From Sporanaerobium hydrogeniformans (lineage in GTDB: Bacteria; Bacillota; Clostridia; Lachnospirales; Cellulosilyticaceae), in NCBI RefSeq assembly GCF_002735925.1, contig NZ_PEDL01000015.1, positions 1 to 64,000 of the forward strand: a stretch of 64,000 nucleotides of DNA. Direction: 5' to 3'. This document shows positions 28,271-35,716 of this stretch, in pieces. The first letter of the stretch is position 1; each line of letters begins with the position of its first letter. Made by a program: the position numbers and the translations under genes. The notes below the pieces were generated by a model, which was given only the letters and a program-made list of their open reading frames with translations, had not been told where the DNA came from and did no database searches.

Positions 28271-29560
28271 ATGAGTGAAGCAAATAAAAATACATTTGAA
28301 ACGACTACATTAGAAGCGGTTCCTTTATCTGAAAGGAAGAGTTGGATTAATGTAGCGTATATTCAAGCTGGGATTATGATTTGTGTTCCAAGCCTGATGT
28401 TGGGGGGGATTTTAGCAGAAGGGATGTCTATAAGTAAAGCGATTTGGGCAGGTATAGTGGGTTATACACTTGTCACTATTCTTTTTTGTTTAATTGGAAT
28501 CATTGGAAGTGATTTAGGAGTTCCTACTTGCATTGTTGCTTGTTCTGCCTTTGGGAAGAAGGGGGCACGTTTTATTGTTAGTACGCTATTAATGCTTTCT
28601 ATGATTGGGTGGTTTGCTGTTCAGACTAGTGTCTGTGGAAGTGCCTTTTCTAACTTACTAAAAGAGTTTACCGGCATCAACTTTTCACAGGAATTTTCAA
28701 TGCTTATTTGGGGACTTATTATGCTTATAACGGCAGTATATGGTATTAATGCTTTGGAAAAATTAAATAAGTTAGCCGTTCCTGCTTTGTTTGTAGTGAC
28801 GATTATTGGCTGTTTTATGGCGCTTAAGAGTTATGGTACAGCTAATCTTTTTGTAAATCCAGCAGAGGAAACAATGAGCTTTATAGATGGTATTGTTCTT
28901 ACTGTTAGCTTTATGGCAGCAGGAGCACTTTGTGCGCCAGATTTTACAAGGTATCAAAAAACACGTAAGGATACTATTCTTTCTTCTTCTATTGGTGTGA
29001 TGCCAGCAGGGATTCTTATGCTCATTATGGGAGCAGTTATGACACGTATTGCCAGTGAGTATGATATTACTTTAGTTTTCTGCCAAATAGGTATTCCTAT
29101 TATGGGTATGTTAGTTCTTATTATTGCTACTTGGACTACGAACACTACCAATGCTTATTCAGCGGGTTTAGATGCTGTTTCTATTTTTAATTTAAAAGAA
29201 AATAAAAGGGCGCTGGCTACTATGTTAGCAGGTGTTATTGGTACATTGGCAGCCGTTATTGGCATGGCTACCCATTTTGAAGCGTTTTTATATATTTTAG
29301 GAGATATTCTCTTACCTATTATGGGGATTTTTTTAGCAGATTATTGGGTTTTAGCAAAAGGAAAAGCTGCAAGCTATAATGTTAGAACAAACTGGAATTG
29401 GAATGGAAATGGTTTAGTAGCTTGGATTTGTGGGGTATTAACCATTAAGTGTATTCCTGTAGGTATTCCTTTTATTCAAGGGATTGCAGTTGCTTTTATA
29501 GTTTTCATTGTTATGAGCAAGACAGTGGGTACAAAGACCTACGAAGCCCTTACAAAATAA
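28271..29560 (+). CDS. NCS1 cytosine/purine permease, CodB-like
   Basis: This 429-residue protein has twelve membrane segments with the NCS1 pattern: WINVAYIQAGIMICVPSLMLGG near residue 25, GSDLGVPTCIVACSAFG near 78, and APDFTRYQK near 221. These Na+- or H+-coupled carriers import cytosine, hydantoins, purines or pyridine-like bases. With the PucR gene upstream, a nitrogen heterocycle is likely, but which one cannot be told. Ribosome site AGGGAGGA precedes ATG 28271. Confidence 0.88.
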   Translation: MSEANKNTFETTTLEAVPLSERKSWINVAYIQAGIMICVPSLMLGGILAEGMSISKAIWAGIVGYTLVTILFCLIGIIGSDLGVPTCIVACSAFGKKGARFIVSTLLMLSMIGWFAVQTSVCGSAFSNLLKEFTGINFSQEFSMLIWGLIMLITAVYGINALEKLNKLAVPALFVVTIIGCFMALKSYGTANLFVNPAEETMSFIDGIVLTVSFMAAGALCAPDFTRYQKTRKDTILSSSIGVMPAGILMLIMGAVMTRIASEYDITLVFCQIGIPIMGMLVLIIATWTTNTTNAYSAGLDAVSIFNLKENKRALATMLAGVIGTLAAVIGMATHFEAFLYILGDILLPIMGIFLADYWVLAKGKAASYNVRTNWNWNGNGLVAWICGVLTIKCIPVGIPFIQGIAVAFIVFIVMSKTVGTKTYEALTK

Positions 29561-29599
29561 GTAGTTGTTCTTATTTTTAATAAAATAACCACAGATAAT

Positions 29600-29660
29600 A
29601 AAGGCCATGTAGGACTAGAAAGGATTTTTCTAGTTTTACATGGTCTTTATTAGGATATAA
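29600..29660 (+). terminator. Long hairpin after the permease gene
   Basis: The sequence around 29604-29619 pairs with 29628-29643 with G-U pairs, and the outer AATAAAGG/TCTTTATT arms extend it. The U-tail is poor, so it may stabilise the mRNA end or terminate weakly. Confidence 0.55.
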
Positions 29661-29781
29661 TGCTATTATAATAAGTGATAATTCTGTATATAACAAATCT
29701 TAAAAAATGTGACTTATTAAAGAGAGAGGAGGGGCTTATTTAGGTATTATCATTCAAAGCGTCTTAGAGGATATAGAGTGG

Positions 29782-30693
29782 TTGGGACGCATACCAGAAG
29801 TACTTATTATGCCTCTATTTCTAAGTATTATTTATACGATTTTAGTAGGAATAGGTACAGCTATTGGTGCGTTATTTGGATATGCTTTTGGAAGGGAGAC
29901 TAAGCAGACAATGTCATGGATAAAAAAAGGTATTGCAGGGATATTGGGGATTTTACTTATGTGGGTAGTTTTATGGGGAGCCAATGATTTACTGGGTAAT
30001 CCTATCACAGCTACTTTGGCTACTCATAAAGTTAAAGCGTATGTAGCTGAGAAATATCCAGAGCTGGATTTAGAGGTTGGGAAGGCCAGTTATAATTTTA
30101 AATTTAAGACCTATGGGGTGAGTGTAAGTTCAAAAACGAGTATAGATACTCACTTTACCATAGAGTATAAAAAAGGAAGAATAAAATATGATGAGTATGA
30201 AAGCTATGTACAAGGCAAGTTTAATACAAGACGTAGGTTAGAAGAAGCTTGTACTAAAGAAGTCATTTCACTTTTATCAAAAATACCTCAGTTAGAGAAC
30301 AATACGGCTATGGTAAACTTTGTAGATCCTGAGAGATTAGAGGAGAGTGAGAGGGAAGCATTAGAAAAAAATATTGTATTAGACATGCCCTTTAATAAAG
30401 AAGTAACTTCTAGTATGCTTATTAGTATTAGAGCAGAATTAAAGGATATAACTCCTCGAAATCTAGAAAATATATTAAAAGAATCCCATTCTCTTTTAAA
30501 GAGAGAGGGGTATGAATTTAAAAATTATGGATTGTTTTCTGACACCCAAGAAGCATTAGTGATGATAGATAATGTAACTTCGGAAGATATGGCAAACGGT
30601 CAATTACTCAAGGCATTAGAGGAAGCAAATCAAAACGTAAATAGTGAAGGATCTTCTGGAATGAGTGCGATGATTCGGAGAAAAGAAAAGTAA
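29782..30693 (+). CDS. YfjL-like membrane protein, start uncertain
   Basis: From TTG 29782 the protein has 303 residues and two membrane segments near 11-36 and 48-70. The later part (WVVLWGANDLLGNPITATLA and EVGKASYNFKF) resembles YfjL-type proteins of Clostridia, which lack a known function. The frame is open from 29713 and carries plausible residues before 29782. A strong GAGGAGGGG site sits at 29726-29734 with no ATG, GTG or TTG at the right distance, so the real start may be a rare codon. A terminator follows at 30701. Confidence 0.55.
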   Translation: MGRIPEVLIMPLFLSIIYTILVGIGTAIGALFGYAFGRETKQTMSWIKKGIAGILGILLMWVVLWGANDLLGNPITATLATHKVKAYVAEKYPELDLEVGKASYNFKFKTYGVSVSSKTSIDTHFTIEYKKGRIKYDEYESYVQGKFNTRRRLEEACTKEVISLLSKIPQLENNTAMVNFVDPERLEESEREALEKNIVLDMPFNKEVTSSMLISIRAELKDITPRNLENILKESHSLLKREGYEFKNYGLFSDTQEALVMIDNVTSEDMANGQLLKALEEANQNVNSEGSSGMSAMIRRKEK

Positions 30694-30700
30694 GAAACAT

Positions 30701-30730
30701 AAAAAGGCATCCTAGGAGGGTGCCTTTTTA
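30701..30730. terminator. Intrinsic terminator, two-way
   Basis: AAAAAGGCA pairs with TGCCTTTTT (30701-30709 with 30721-30729), inner bases pair further, and five Ts end each arm. It separates the convergent genes at 29782 and 30741. Confidence 0.85.
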
Positions 30731-30740
30731 GTAGCTTAAG

Positions 30741-31772
30741 CTATTTAACAGGAGAAAGGGCTAATAATGTTTCATCTACGATTTTACCTTCCTTCATGAT
30801 CAGCTTATTGTCTAGCCAAACAGAAGAATTTAAACAAATACCATCACAGTGAGATTTTGCATCTTGACCTATTGGAGGTGCATCAAAAGGACTTACATAA
30901 CCAATTCCCCATTCTGTACATCCCCATACACGCTCATCTTCTACAATATTTCCTGTTAAAATAGCTCCTGGATTAAAACCATAAGCAATATGTGCCATTT
31001 TAAACATACCTTCATCATCAAAAGATTTTAAGAAACGTTCAAACTCAGTAGCTTCTGTACCTCCTGAAATCTGGGTAATGATACTGTTTTCTACCTTTAA
31101 TGCAATAGGTGTATGAGGTACGTGACCAAAAGGTGGTGTCACACAACCATCAAAAACGATCGTTCCTTGGATACTACCAAACTTGGGCACAACATTAATT
31201 TGCCCTGTAAGCATATGAATAGCTGGATAAGATGCATCTCCACAGTCACATGCTACAAAATGATTGGGGTCAATTTCAAAGCTTACATCACAGCCTGCTG
31301 GAGTAGTGACACGCATTGTATGAGCTGCTTTAGTCATTTCCGTCACTTTTTGCATAAAAATTTTTAATTGAGAGGTTTCTACTTTTCCTACTGTACGAAT
31401 AAGAAGCTCTGGAGTGAAATCTACTAAACACATATAGCGTAATTTCTTATTTTCTGCCTCTGCCCTTTCAAAAGGCGTTGAATATAATAACCACTGATGA
31501 TTAAATTCTATCCATACATCAGCATGAACAAGTGCTCCAGCTAATGCATCAATCGGTAAGTTAGGGTCAGCAGCTTTTCCTACTCCAGAAGGTGTTGGGA
31601 TAGTAATGACCATGGGAATAGCCCCTGCTGCATAGGCACTAGAAGCAACTGCCTCAACAACTTGCTCGTTAGAGCAAGTATCAGCAGTAATGATGACAGT
31701 TTCTCCTGATTTAACTGCGAACATCTCTTTAATTAATTTATCTGCTGCATGTTGTAATTCATAATGTAACAT
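30741..31772 (-). CDS. NicX / M29-like metal-dependent enzyme (annotated as leucyl aminopeptidase in relatives)
   Basis: This protein has 343 residues from ATG 31772 with AAGGAG upstream; an earlier ATG at 31853 has none. It belongs to the M29-like superfamily that includes NicX, a 2,5-dihydroxypyridine dioxygenase. Possible metal ligands are His261 (AHIAYGFNP), His308 and Asp310 (SHCDG), spaced like the known NicX triad. The length also matches NicX better than M29 aminopeptidases of about 410 residues. It is divergent from the M20 gene and near a CodB-like permease. Peptide or ring cleavage are both possible; the reaction is not proved. Confidence 0.72.
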   Translation of the reverse strand: MLHYELQHAADKLIKEMFAVKSGETVIITADTCSNEQVVEAVASSAYAAGAIPMVITIPTPSGVGKAADPNLPIDALAGALVHADVWIEFNHQWLLYSTPFERAEAENKKLRYMCLVDFTPELLIRTVGKVETSQLKIFMQKVTEMTKAAHTMRVTTPAGCDVSFEIDPNHFVACDCGDASYPAIHMLTGQINVVPKFGSIQGTIVFDGCVTPPFGHVPHTPIALKVENSIITQISGGTEATEFERFLKSFDDEGMFKMAHIAYGFNPGAILTGNIVEDERVWGCTEWGIGYVSPFDAPPIGQDAKSHCDGICLNSSVWLDNKLIMKEGKIVDETLLALSPVK

Positions 31773-31937
31773 ATCGTTATTCTCCTTATTTTTTAAGTTA
31801 ACTAGCTTTAAGTATATCAGAGGTACAACTGATATATTTTGTATTAGTAACAAATTTTAGGAGTTATTTTAATAATATTTATAAGCAAAACCTAGGAGCT
31901 ATCAAGTTATAATAAGCATAAAATAAGGAGGTATAGC

Positions 31938-33353
31938 ATGTTTAACAATTTTATAGGTAACCATACACAAGAAATGATTGAAAACTTAATGCAGCTTATT
32001 AATATTCCAACTGTTATGGGGGCAAAGGAAGAGAAGGCTCCCTTTGGAAGAAATATAGCACAAGGATTAGACTATATACTAAGTTTAGCAGAAAAATGGG
32101 GGATGCAGGTTAAAAATTATGAGGGGTATGCAGGCGAAATTACTATAGGAACAGGAGACTACAGGGTGGGTATCCTTTGTCATATAGATGTTGTAGATGC
32201 TGGAGAAGGATGGGAAACCCCTCCCTTTAAGGCAACTATAAAGGATGAAAAAATTTATGGACGAGGCGCTATAGATGATAAAGGGCCACTTATCAGTTGT
32301 TTATATGTCATGAAATATTTAAATGACCACCAACTTATTCCACCTTCAACTTCTTTACGAATGATTATCGGTACCAATGAAGAAGAGAATTGGGAGGGGA
32401 TTCAATATTATGTTGCCCATGCTCCTATTCTTCCTCATGTCTCTATTGTTCCAGATGGTAATTTTCCAGCAATCTGTTATGAAAAAGGACTACTTGATTT
32501 TAATTTAATCTCTAAACACCCAAGTGACGCTCGTTTACCTATTCAGCTCATTTCTATAGAGGGGGGCAATGGTAGGAATGTTGTTCCAGGTAAATGTATG
32601 TGTCAGCTTAAAGTAAGTTCTGAAGTTTTTTTAAAAGAACGCATTGAAGAACGTTTAGAAGCATTGAAACATACTCAGATAAGCTATGAACAAGGATTAC
32701 TAACCATTGAGACATCAGGTAAAAGTACGCATTGTATGACACCTGAAAAAGGGCGTAATGCCATTGCTTTATTGATGCATGCTTTATATGAACTAGGTCC
32801 TCTTTTTTCTCACCATGAAATGGTAAAGAGCTTTAAGCACTATATTGGCAAAGAATATAATGGGCAGTCGTATGGGTGTGGTTTTGAAGATGCTTTATCA
32901 GGTAAATTAACTTTTAATATTGGTAAGATTTATTTAGATAAAGATAGCCTTATTATGGAAGCTAATCTACGTTATCCTGTTTCTACCCCTTATGAAGTAG
33001 TTAAAGAAGCTGTAGAGCAAACATCCTTAAAAGCAGGCTTTGAGTATAATCAAATAGATCATCTAGCTGCTATTTGTATGGAAAAGGATGCACCACTTAT
33101 GACCTGCCTCTTAAAAGCTTATCGAATGATTACAGGGGATGAAATCAGTGAACCTTTATCTATAGGGGGTGCAACCTATGCAAGAGCCATTCCAAACGCC
33201 GTAGCTTTTGGTCCCTTACAACCCTATGAAGAGGAGTTAGCACATGAAGCGAATGAATATTTGAGCATCGACAGTTTATTTAAAATGACTGAGATATATG
33301 AAAGGGCACTAACTCTTCTTTTAAATGAACCTATTGATAGGGCAAATCTTTAA
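31938..33353 (+). CDS. M20-family metallopeptidase, PepV/Sapep-type
   Basis: This 471-residue cytoplasmic hydrolase has the M20 dizinc site: CHIDVVDAGEGW with His82 and Asp84, IDDKGPL with Asp113, and GTNEEENWEG with the general-base Glu near 148. The layout with a long lid domain is that of the Sapep/PepV dipeptidases. Ribosome site AAGGAGGT precedes ATG 31938. It shares a 165-bp divergent promoter region with the NicX-like gene, so the two may act on the same compound. Confidence 0.9.
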   Translation: MFNNFIGNHTQEMIENLMQLINIPTVMGAKEEKAPFGRNIAQGLDYILSLAEKWGMQVKNYEGYAGEITIGTGDYRVGILCHIDVVDAGEGWETPPFKATIKDEKIYGRGAIDDKGPLISCLYVMKYLNDHQLIPPSTSLRMIIGTNEEENWEGIQYYVAHAPILPHVSIVPDGNFPAICYEKGLLDFNLISKHPSDARLPIQLISIEGGNGRNVVPGKCMCQLKVSSEVFLKERIEERLEALKHTQISYEQGLLTIETSGKSTHCMTPEKGRNAIALLMHALYELGPLFSHHEMVKSFKHYIGKEYNGQSYGCGFEDALSGKLTFNIGKIYLDKDSLIMEANLRYPVSTPYEVVKEAVEQTSLKAGFEYNQIDHLAAICMEKDAPLMTCLLKAYRMITGDEISEPLSIGGATYARAIPNAVAFGPLQPYEEELAHEANEYLSIDSLFKMTEIYERALTLLLNEPIDRANL

Positions 33354-33379
33354 CCTCTTTAGGTATTTTAGAGAGTAGC

Positions 33380-33417
33380 AAAAAAGACATCCTTTTATCG
33401 TAAAGGCTGTCTTTTTA
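33380..33417. terminator. Intrinsic terminator, two-way
   Basis: AAAAAGACA at 33381-33389 pairs with TGTCTTTTT at 33409-33416, with an inner CCTTTTA/TAAAGG hairpin. It separates the convergent M20 and mscL genes. Confidence 0.82.
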
Positions 33418-33442
33418 CATACCGCTATTAAAGTTATCTCTA

Positions 33443-33877
33443 TTAAACTATATCACCTGTACAATAAGGACACTTAGTAGCATCAATATGAATATCTGAA
33501 ATGCAATGAGGGCATTTTTTCGTTGTTGGAACTACTATTGTATTTTCAGATTTTCTAAGTTTATTCATCCATTGCACTAATAAGAATACAACAAATGCCA
33601 TAATAATAAAATCAATAACACCTGTTATAAATAAGCCATAATTTATTGTTGCAGTTTCTGCACTTTTAGCTGCTTCTAATGTTGCATATTTTTTTCCATC
33701 AAGTGCTATAAACAAGTTTGTAAAATCAATTTTATTTGTTAGGATACTTAATACCGGCATGATAATATCCTTTACAAGTGAATTAACTATTCCGCTAAAA
33801 GCACCTCCAATAATAATACCTATTGCAAGATCAATCATATTTCCTTTTAACGCAAATTTCTTGAATTCTTTTAACAT
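33443..33877 (-). CDS. mscL: Large-conductance mechanosensitive channel with a C-terminal zinc ribbon
   Basis: This protein has 144 residues from ATG 33877 with GAGGAGGA upstream. Residues 1-40 (KEFKKFALKGNMIDLAIGI) and 85-105 are the two membrane helices of MscL, the osmotic safety valve. The C-terminus carries CPHCISDIHIDATKCPYC, two CPxC knuckles like a zinc ribbon, which replace the plain helical tail of the Escherichia coli protein. I recall such tails in other Clostridia MscL proteins. Confidence 0.92.
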   Translation of the reverse strand: MLKEFKKFALKGNMIDLAIGIIIGGAFSGIVNSLVKDIIMPVLSILTNKIDFTNLFIALDGKKYATLEAAKSAETATINYGLFITGVIDFIIMAFVVFLLVQWMNKLRKSENTIVVPTTKKCPHCISDIHIDATKCPYCTGDIV

Positions 33878-34252
33878 TTCGCTATTCCTCCTCATAGATG
33901 ATTTTAATCTTCCCTCAACAATAATATACTGTTTTAATCCATCTATCAATATTATTTAATCAAAAAGCAATGCAGTATAAAGAAGAAAAAACATAATATT
34001 GATAAGGGTACTATAAGAATGACAAGCTAAGGTAATGTGTCCATCTAAAGGTAGATATTGACAAGCGGAGTTATAAGTACATAGATTGTTTAACCTATAC
34101 TCATACTAAAAGAAAAAGATGCTAACACATACTTTGACTTTTTGAGGATAAGCGTTCAAAAAGGTTTGAAAAGATAGTAAATGTAAAGAGAATTATATCT
34201 ATCAGAAATGGATTTATGTACTAAGAAATAAATTAAAAAAGGGGATATTTTG
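33878..34252. other. Intergenic stretch, no gene seen
   Basis: 375 bases separate mscL from the Rad52-like gene. Weak AT-rich promoter-like strings are present, but no open frame, tRNA or stable hairpin was found. Confidence 0.4.
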
Positions 34253-34777
34253 ATGCAATTTAGAAAGTTAGAACCTAAAGAGATTGAGTGTAGGGTGCAA
34301 TTAGTTAAAGACAATGGACTCGTTTTATTACTCTATAAAGATGCAAGATGTGATATGAATATACTTGATGAAACGGTAGGAGCAGATAATTGGCAACGGC
34401 GCCATGAGCTAGTAAACGGAAACCTTTTTTGTAATGTAGGTATACGTTTTGAGCGTAAGGATGGTTTGGGAGAATGGGTTTGGAAACAAGATGTAGGCTC
34501 CGAAAGCAATACAGCGAAAGAAAAGGGGCAAGCAAGTGATAGTTTTAAGAGAGCTTGTTTTAACTGGGGTATAGGAAGAGAGCTATATACAGCACCTTTT
34601 ATATGGATTAGTGCAGTAGATTGTAATATTAAAGAGTATAAAGGCAAAAAAATATGTAATGATAAATTTGCAGTTGAAAAAATAACTTATGACGGATCAG
34701 TTATTGATGGACTATCTATTATTAACCAAACAATAGGCAAGAGAGTATTCTTGCAAAAACCAAAGGGAGATAAGTAA
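34253..34777 (+). CDS. Rad52/Rad22-family single-strand annealing protein (phage-type)
   Basis: This 174-residue protein carries the Rad52/Rad22 pattern: VGADNWQRRHELVNGNLFC, a KQDVGSES turn, and ASDSFKRACFNWGIGREL. Such proteins anneal single-stranded DNA and in bacteria are mostly phage or mobile-element genes. ATG 34253 follows AAAGGGG; a TTG at 34250 is rejected. No recombinase, terminase or integrase is nearby, so it looks like an orphan left by a mobile element or a domesticated gene. Confidence 0.78.
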   Translation: MQFRKLEPKEIECRVQLVKDNGLVLLLYKDARCDMNILDETVGADNWQRRHELVNGNLFCNVGIRFERKDGLGEWVWKQDVGSESNTAKEKGQASDSFKRACFNWGIGRELYTAPFIWISAVDCNIKEYKGKKICNDKFAVEKITYDGSVIDGLSIINQTIGKRVFLQKPKGDK

Positions 34778-34802
34778 GAGTGAGCGTAGCAGCTAATAAA
34801 AT

Positions 34803-34855
34803 AAAAAAGCGTAAGCATCCTTTGAATGCCAATGGAAACTTACGTTTTTTAATTT
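34803..34855 (+). terminator. Intrinsic terminator
   Basis: AAAAAAGCGTAAG (34803-34815) pairs with CTTACGTTTTTT (34839-34850), and AATTTT follows. It ends the Rad52-like gene. Confidence 0.88.
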
Positions 34856-34858
34856 TAG

Positions 34859-34878
34859 ATAATCGGAGTGACGTGACT
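34859..34878. repeat. Direct repeat of the tRNA-Pro 3' end (att-like, left copy)
   Basis: A 20-base sequence here is identical to 35527-35546. It contains the acceptor and T-stem part of the tRNA-Pro gene (minus strand). Beyond the repeat the two copies differ, as expected of an attachment-site duplication. Confidence 0.7.
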
Positions 34879-34960
34879 ACTACTCATCATCCCTGTTGTG
34901 CTCTTCTTTTTAGACAGAGAGATTTTAGCTGCAAAATAGATAGGACAATAAATAAATGAA

Positions 34961-35003
34961 TAGTTTTAGTAGGACCAGGTGCAAGTATTTGGTCTTATTT
35001 TTA
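34961..35003 (+). repeat. Hairpin repeat, copy 1
   Basis: TAGTTTTAGTAGGACCAGGT, a short loop and TTGGTCTTATTTTT form a terminator-like hairpin (GACCA with TGGTC) similar to copy 2 at 35351. It lies about 90 bases before the small gene at 35092. Confidence 0.6.
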
Positions 35004-35091
35004 TCGCACATAATTACAAAATGCAACACTCCTAAAGTGATATACTGTATAAATAGTCTATAAATTTTAATTAAACAAGGAGTGAAAAAGA

Positions 35092-35298
35092 ATGAGTAAA
35101 TACAATTCTTTATGGGAATATGTACAGAAAAACGGAAATCAGTCATTCAAATTAACTTTTAATGAAATTAAGGATATTGCCGGAATACCAATAGACCATT
35201 CCTTTTTGAAGTATAAGAAAGAATTGGCAGAATACGGTTATCAAGTAGGAAAAATATCTATGAAAGAACAGACAGTCGTTTTTAATAAAATTGACTAA
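35092..35298 (+). CDS. Small DUF7662-like protein
   Basis: This 68-residue protein begins MSKYNSLWEYVQKNG and contains IPIDHSFLKYKKELAEYGYQ, a pattern I recall from a widespread small protein family (DUF7662-like) with no known function. A strong AAGGAGTG ribosome site precedes ATG 35092. It is the only gene between the two copies of the tRNA-Pro repeat and is flanked by two similar hairpins, so it may be the cargo of a degraded element. Confidence 0.72.
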   Translation: MSKYNSLWEYVQKNGNQSFKLTFNEIKDIAGIPIDHSFLKYKKELAEYGYQVGKISMKEQTVVFNKID

Positions 35299-35350
35299 TC
35301 AATTCCAGTTTATTGTAATAAATAGCTGCTTAAGCTAGCAATTAAAAAGA

Positions 35351-35391
35351 TAGTTTTAGGAGGGCCAGGTTATGCCTGGTCTTATTTTTTT
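35351..35391 (+). repeat. Hairpin repeat, copy 2 (terminator)
   Basis: TAGTTTTAGGAGGGCCAGGT followed by ATGCCTGGTCTTATTTTTTT forms a strong hairpin with a seven-T tail and closely matches copy 1. It would terminate the small gene at 35092. Confidence 0.7.
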
Positions 35392-35467
35392 GTTTAATAA
35401 TAGAGCAGTTTTTTATAGTGATATTTACAGTAAAAAATATTTCAATCCGTTTCCAAAATGAAGAAAT

Positions 35468-35512
35468 AAAAAGTAGACAAGTCATTGATATACAAGGGCT
35501 TGTCTACTTTTA
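35468..35512. terminator. Intrinsic terminator near the tRNA gene, two-way
   Basis: AAAAGTAGACAAG (35469-35481) pairs with CTTGTCTACTTTT (35499-35511), 13 bp. Read on the minus strand it ends the tRNA-Pro transcript, with a T-rich tail toward lower coordinates. Confidence 0.85.
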
Positions 35513-35526
35513 TCAGTCTACTTCTA

Positions 35527-35546
35527 ATAATCGGAGTGACGTGACT
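35527..35546. repeat. Direct repeat of the tRNA-Pro 3' end (att-like, right copy)
   Basis: Identical to 34859-34878. This copy overlaps the 3' end of the intact tRNA-Pro gene. The segment between the copies (about 0.65 kb) would be the integrated DNA. Confidence 0.7.
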
Positions 35547-35603
35547 TGAACACGCGATCTCTAGACCCCCAGTCTAGCGCCTTACCAGCTAGGCCACACC
35601 CCG
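35531..35603 (-). tRNA. tRNA-Pro(GGG)
   Basis: The minus-strand sequence folds as a full cloverleaf: acceptor CGGGGTG with CACTCCG, D-arm GCCT/AGGC, anticodon stem CTAGA/TCTAG with loop CTGGGGG (U33, anticodon GGG), and T-arm GCGTG/CACGT with loop TTCAAGT. The discriminator base is A, and CCA is not encoded. Confidence 0.95.
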
Positions 35604-35621
35604 ATAGTTGAATGCCTAATC

Positions 35622-35650
35622 ATTATATACTAAATACTAAAAGGTTGCAA
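35622..35650 (-). promoter_or_regulatory. Promoter of tRNA-Pro
   Basis: On the minus strand TTGCAA (35645-35650) and TATAAT (35622-35627) are 17 bp apart, about 20 bases before the tRNA 5' end. Confidence 0.8.
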
Positions 35651-35677
35651 CTGTTATCTTTAAATTTTAGAGGATAA

Positions 35678-35712
35678 TAAGGCGTCCTTCATATCACTAG
35701 ACAGACGCCTTA
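35678..35712 (-). terminator. Hairpin after the DHHW gene
   Basis: TAAGGCGTC (35678-35686) pairs with GACGCCTTA (35704-35712). On the minus strand it lies 5 bases after the gene end; the T-tail is weak. Confidence 0.6.
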
Positions 35713-35716
35713 CCTA

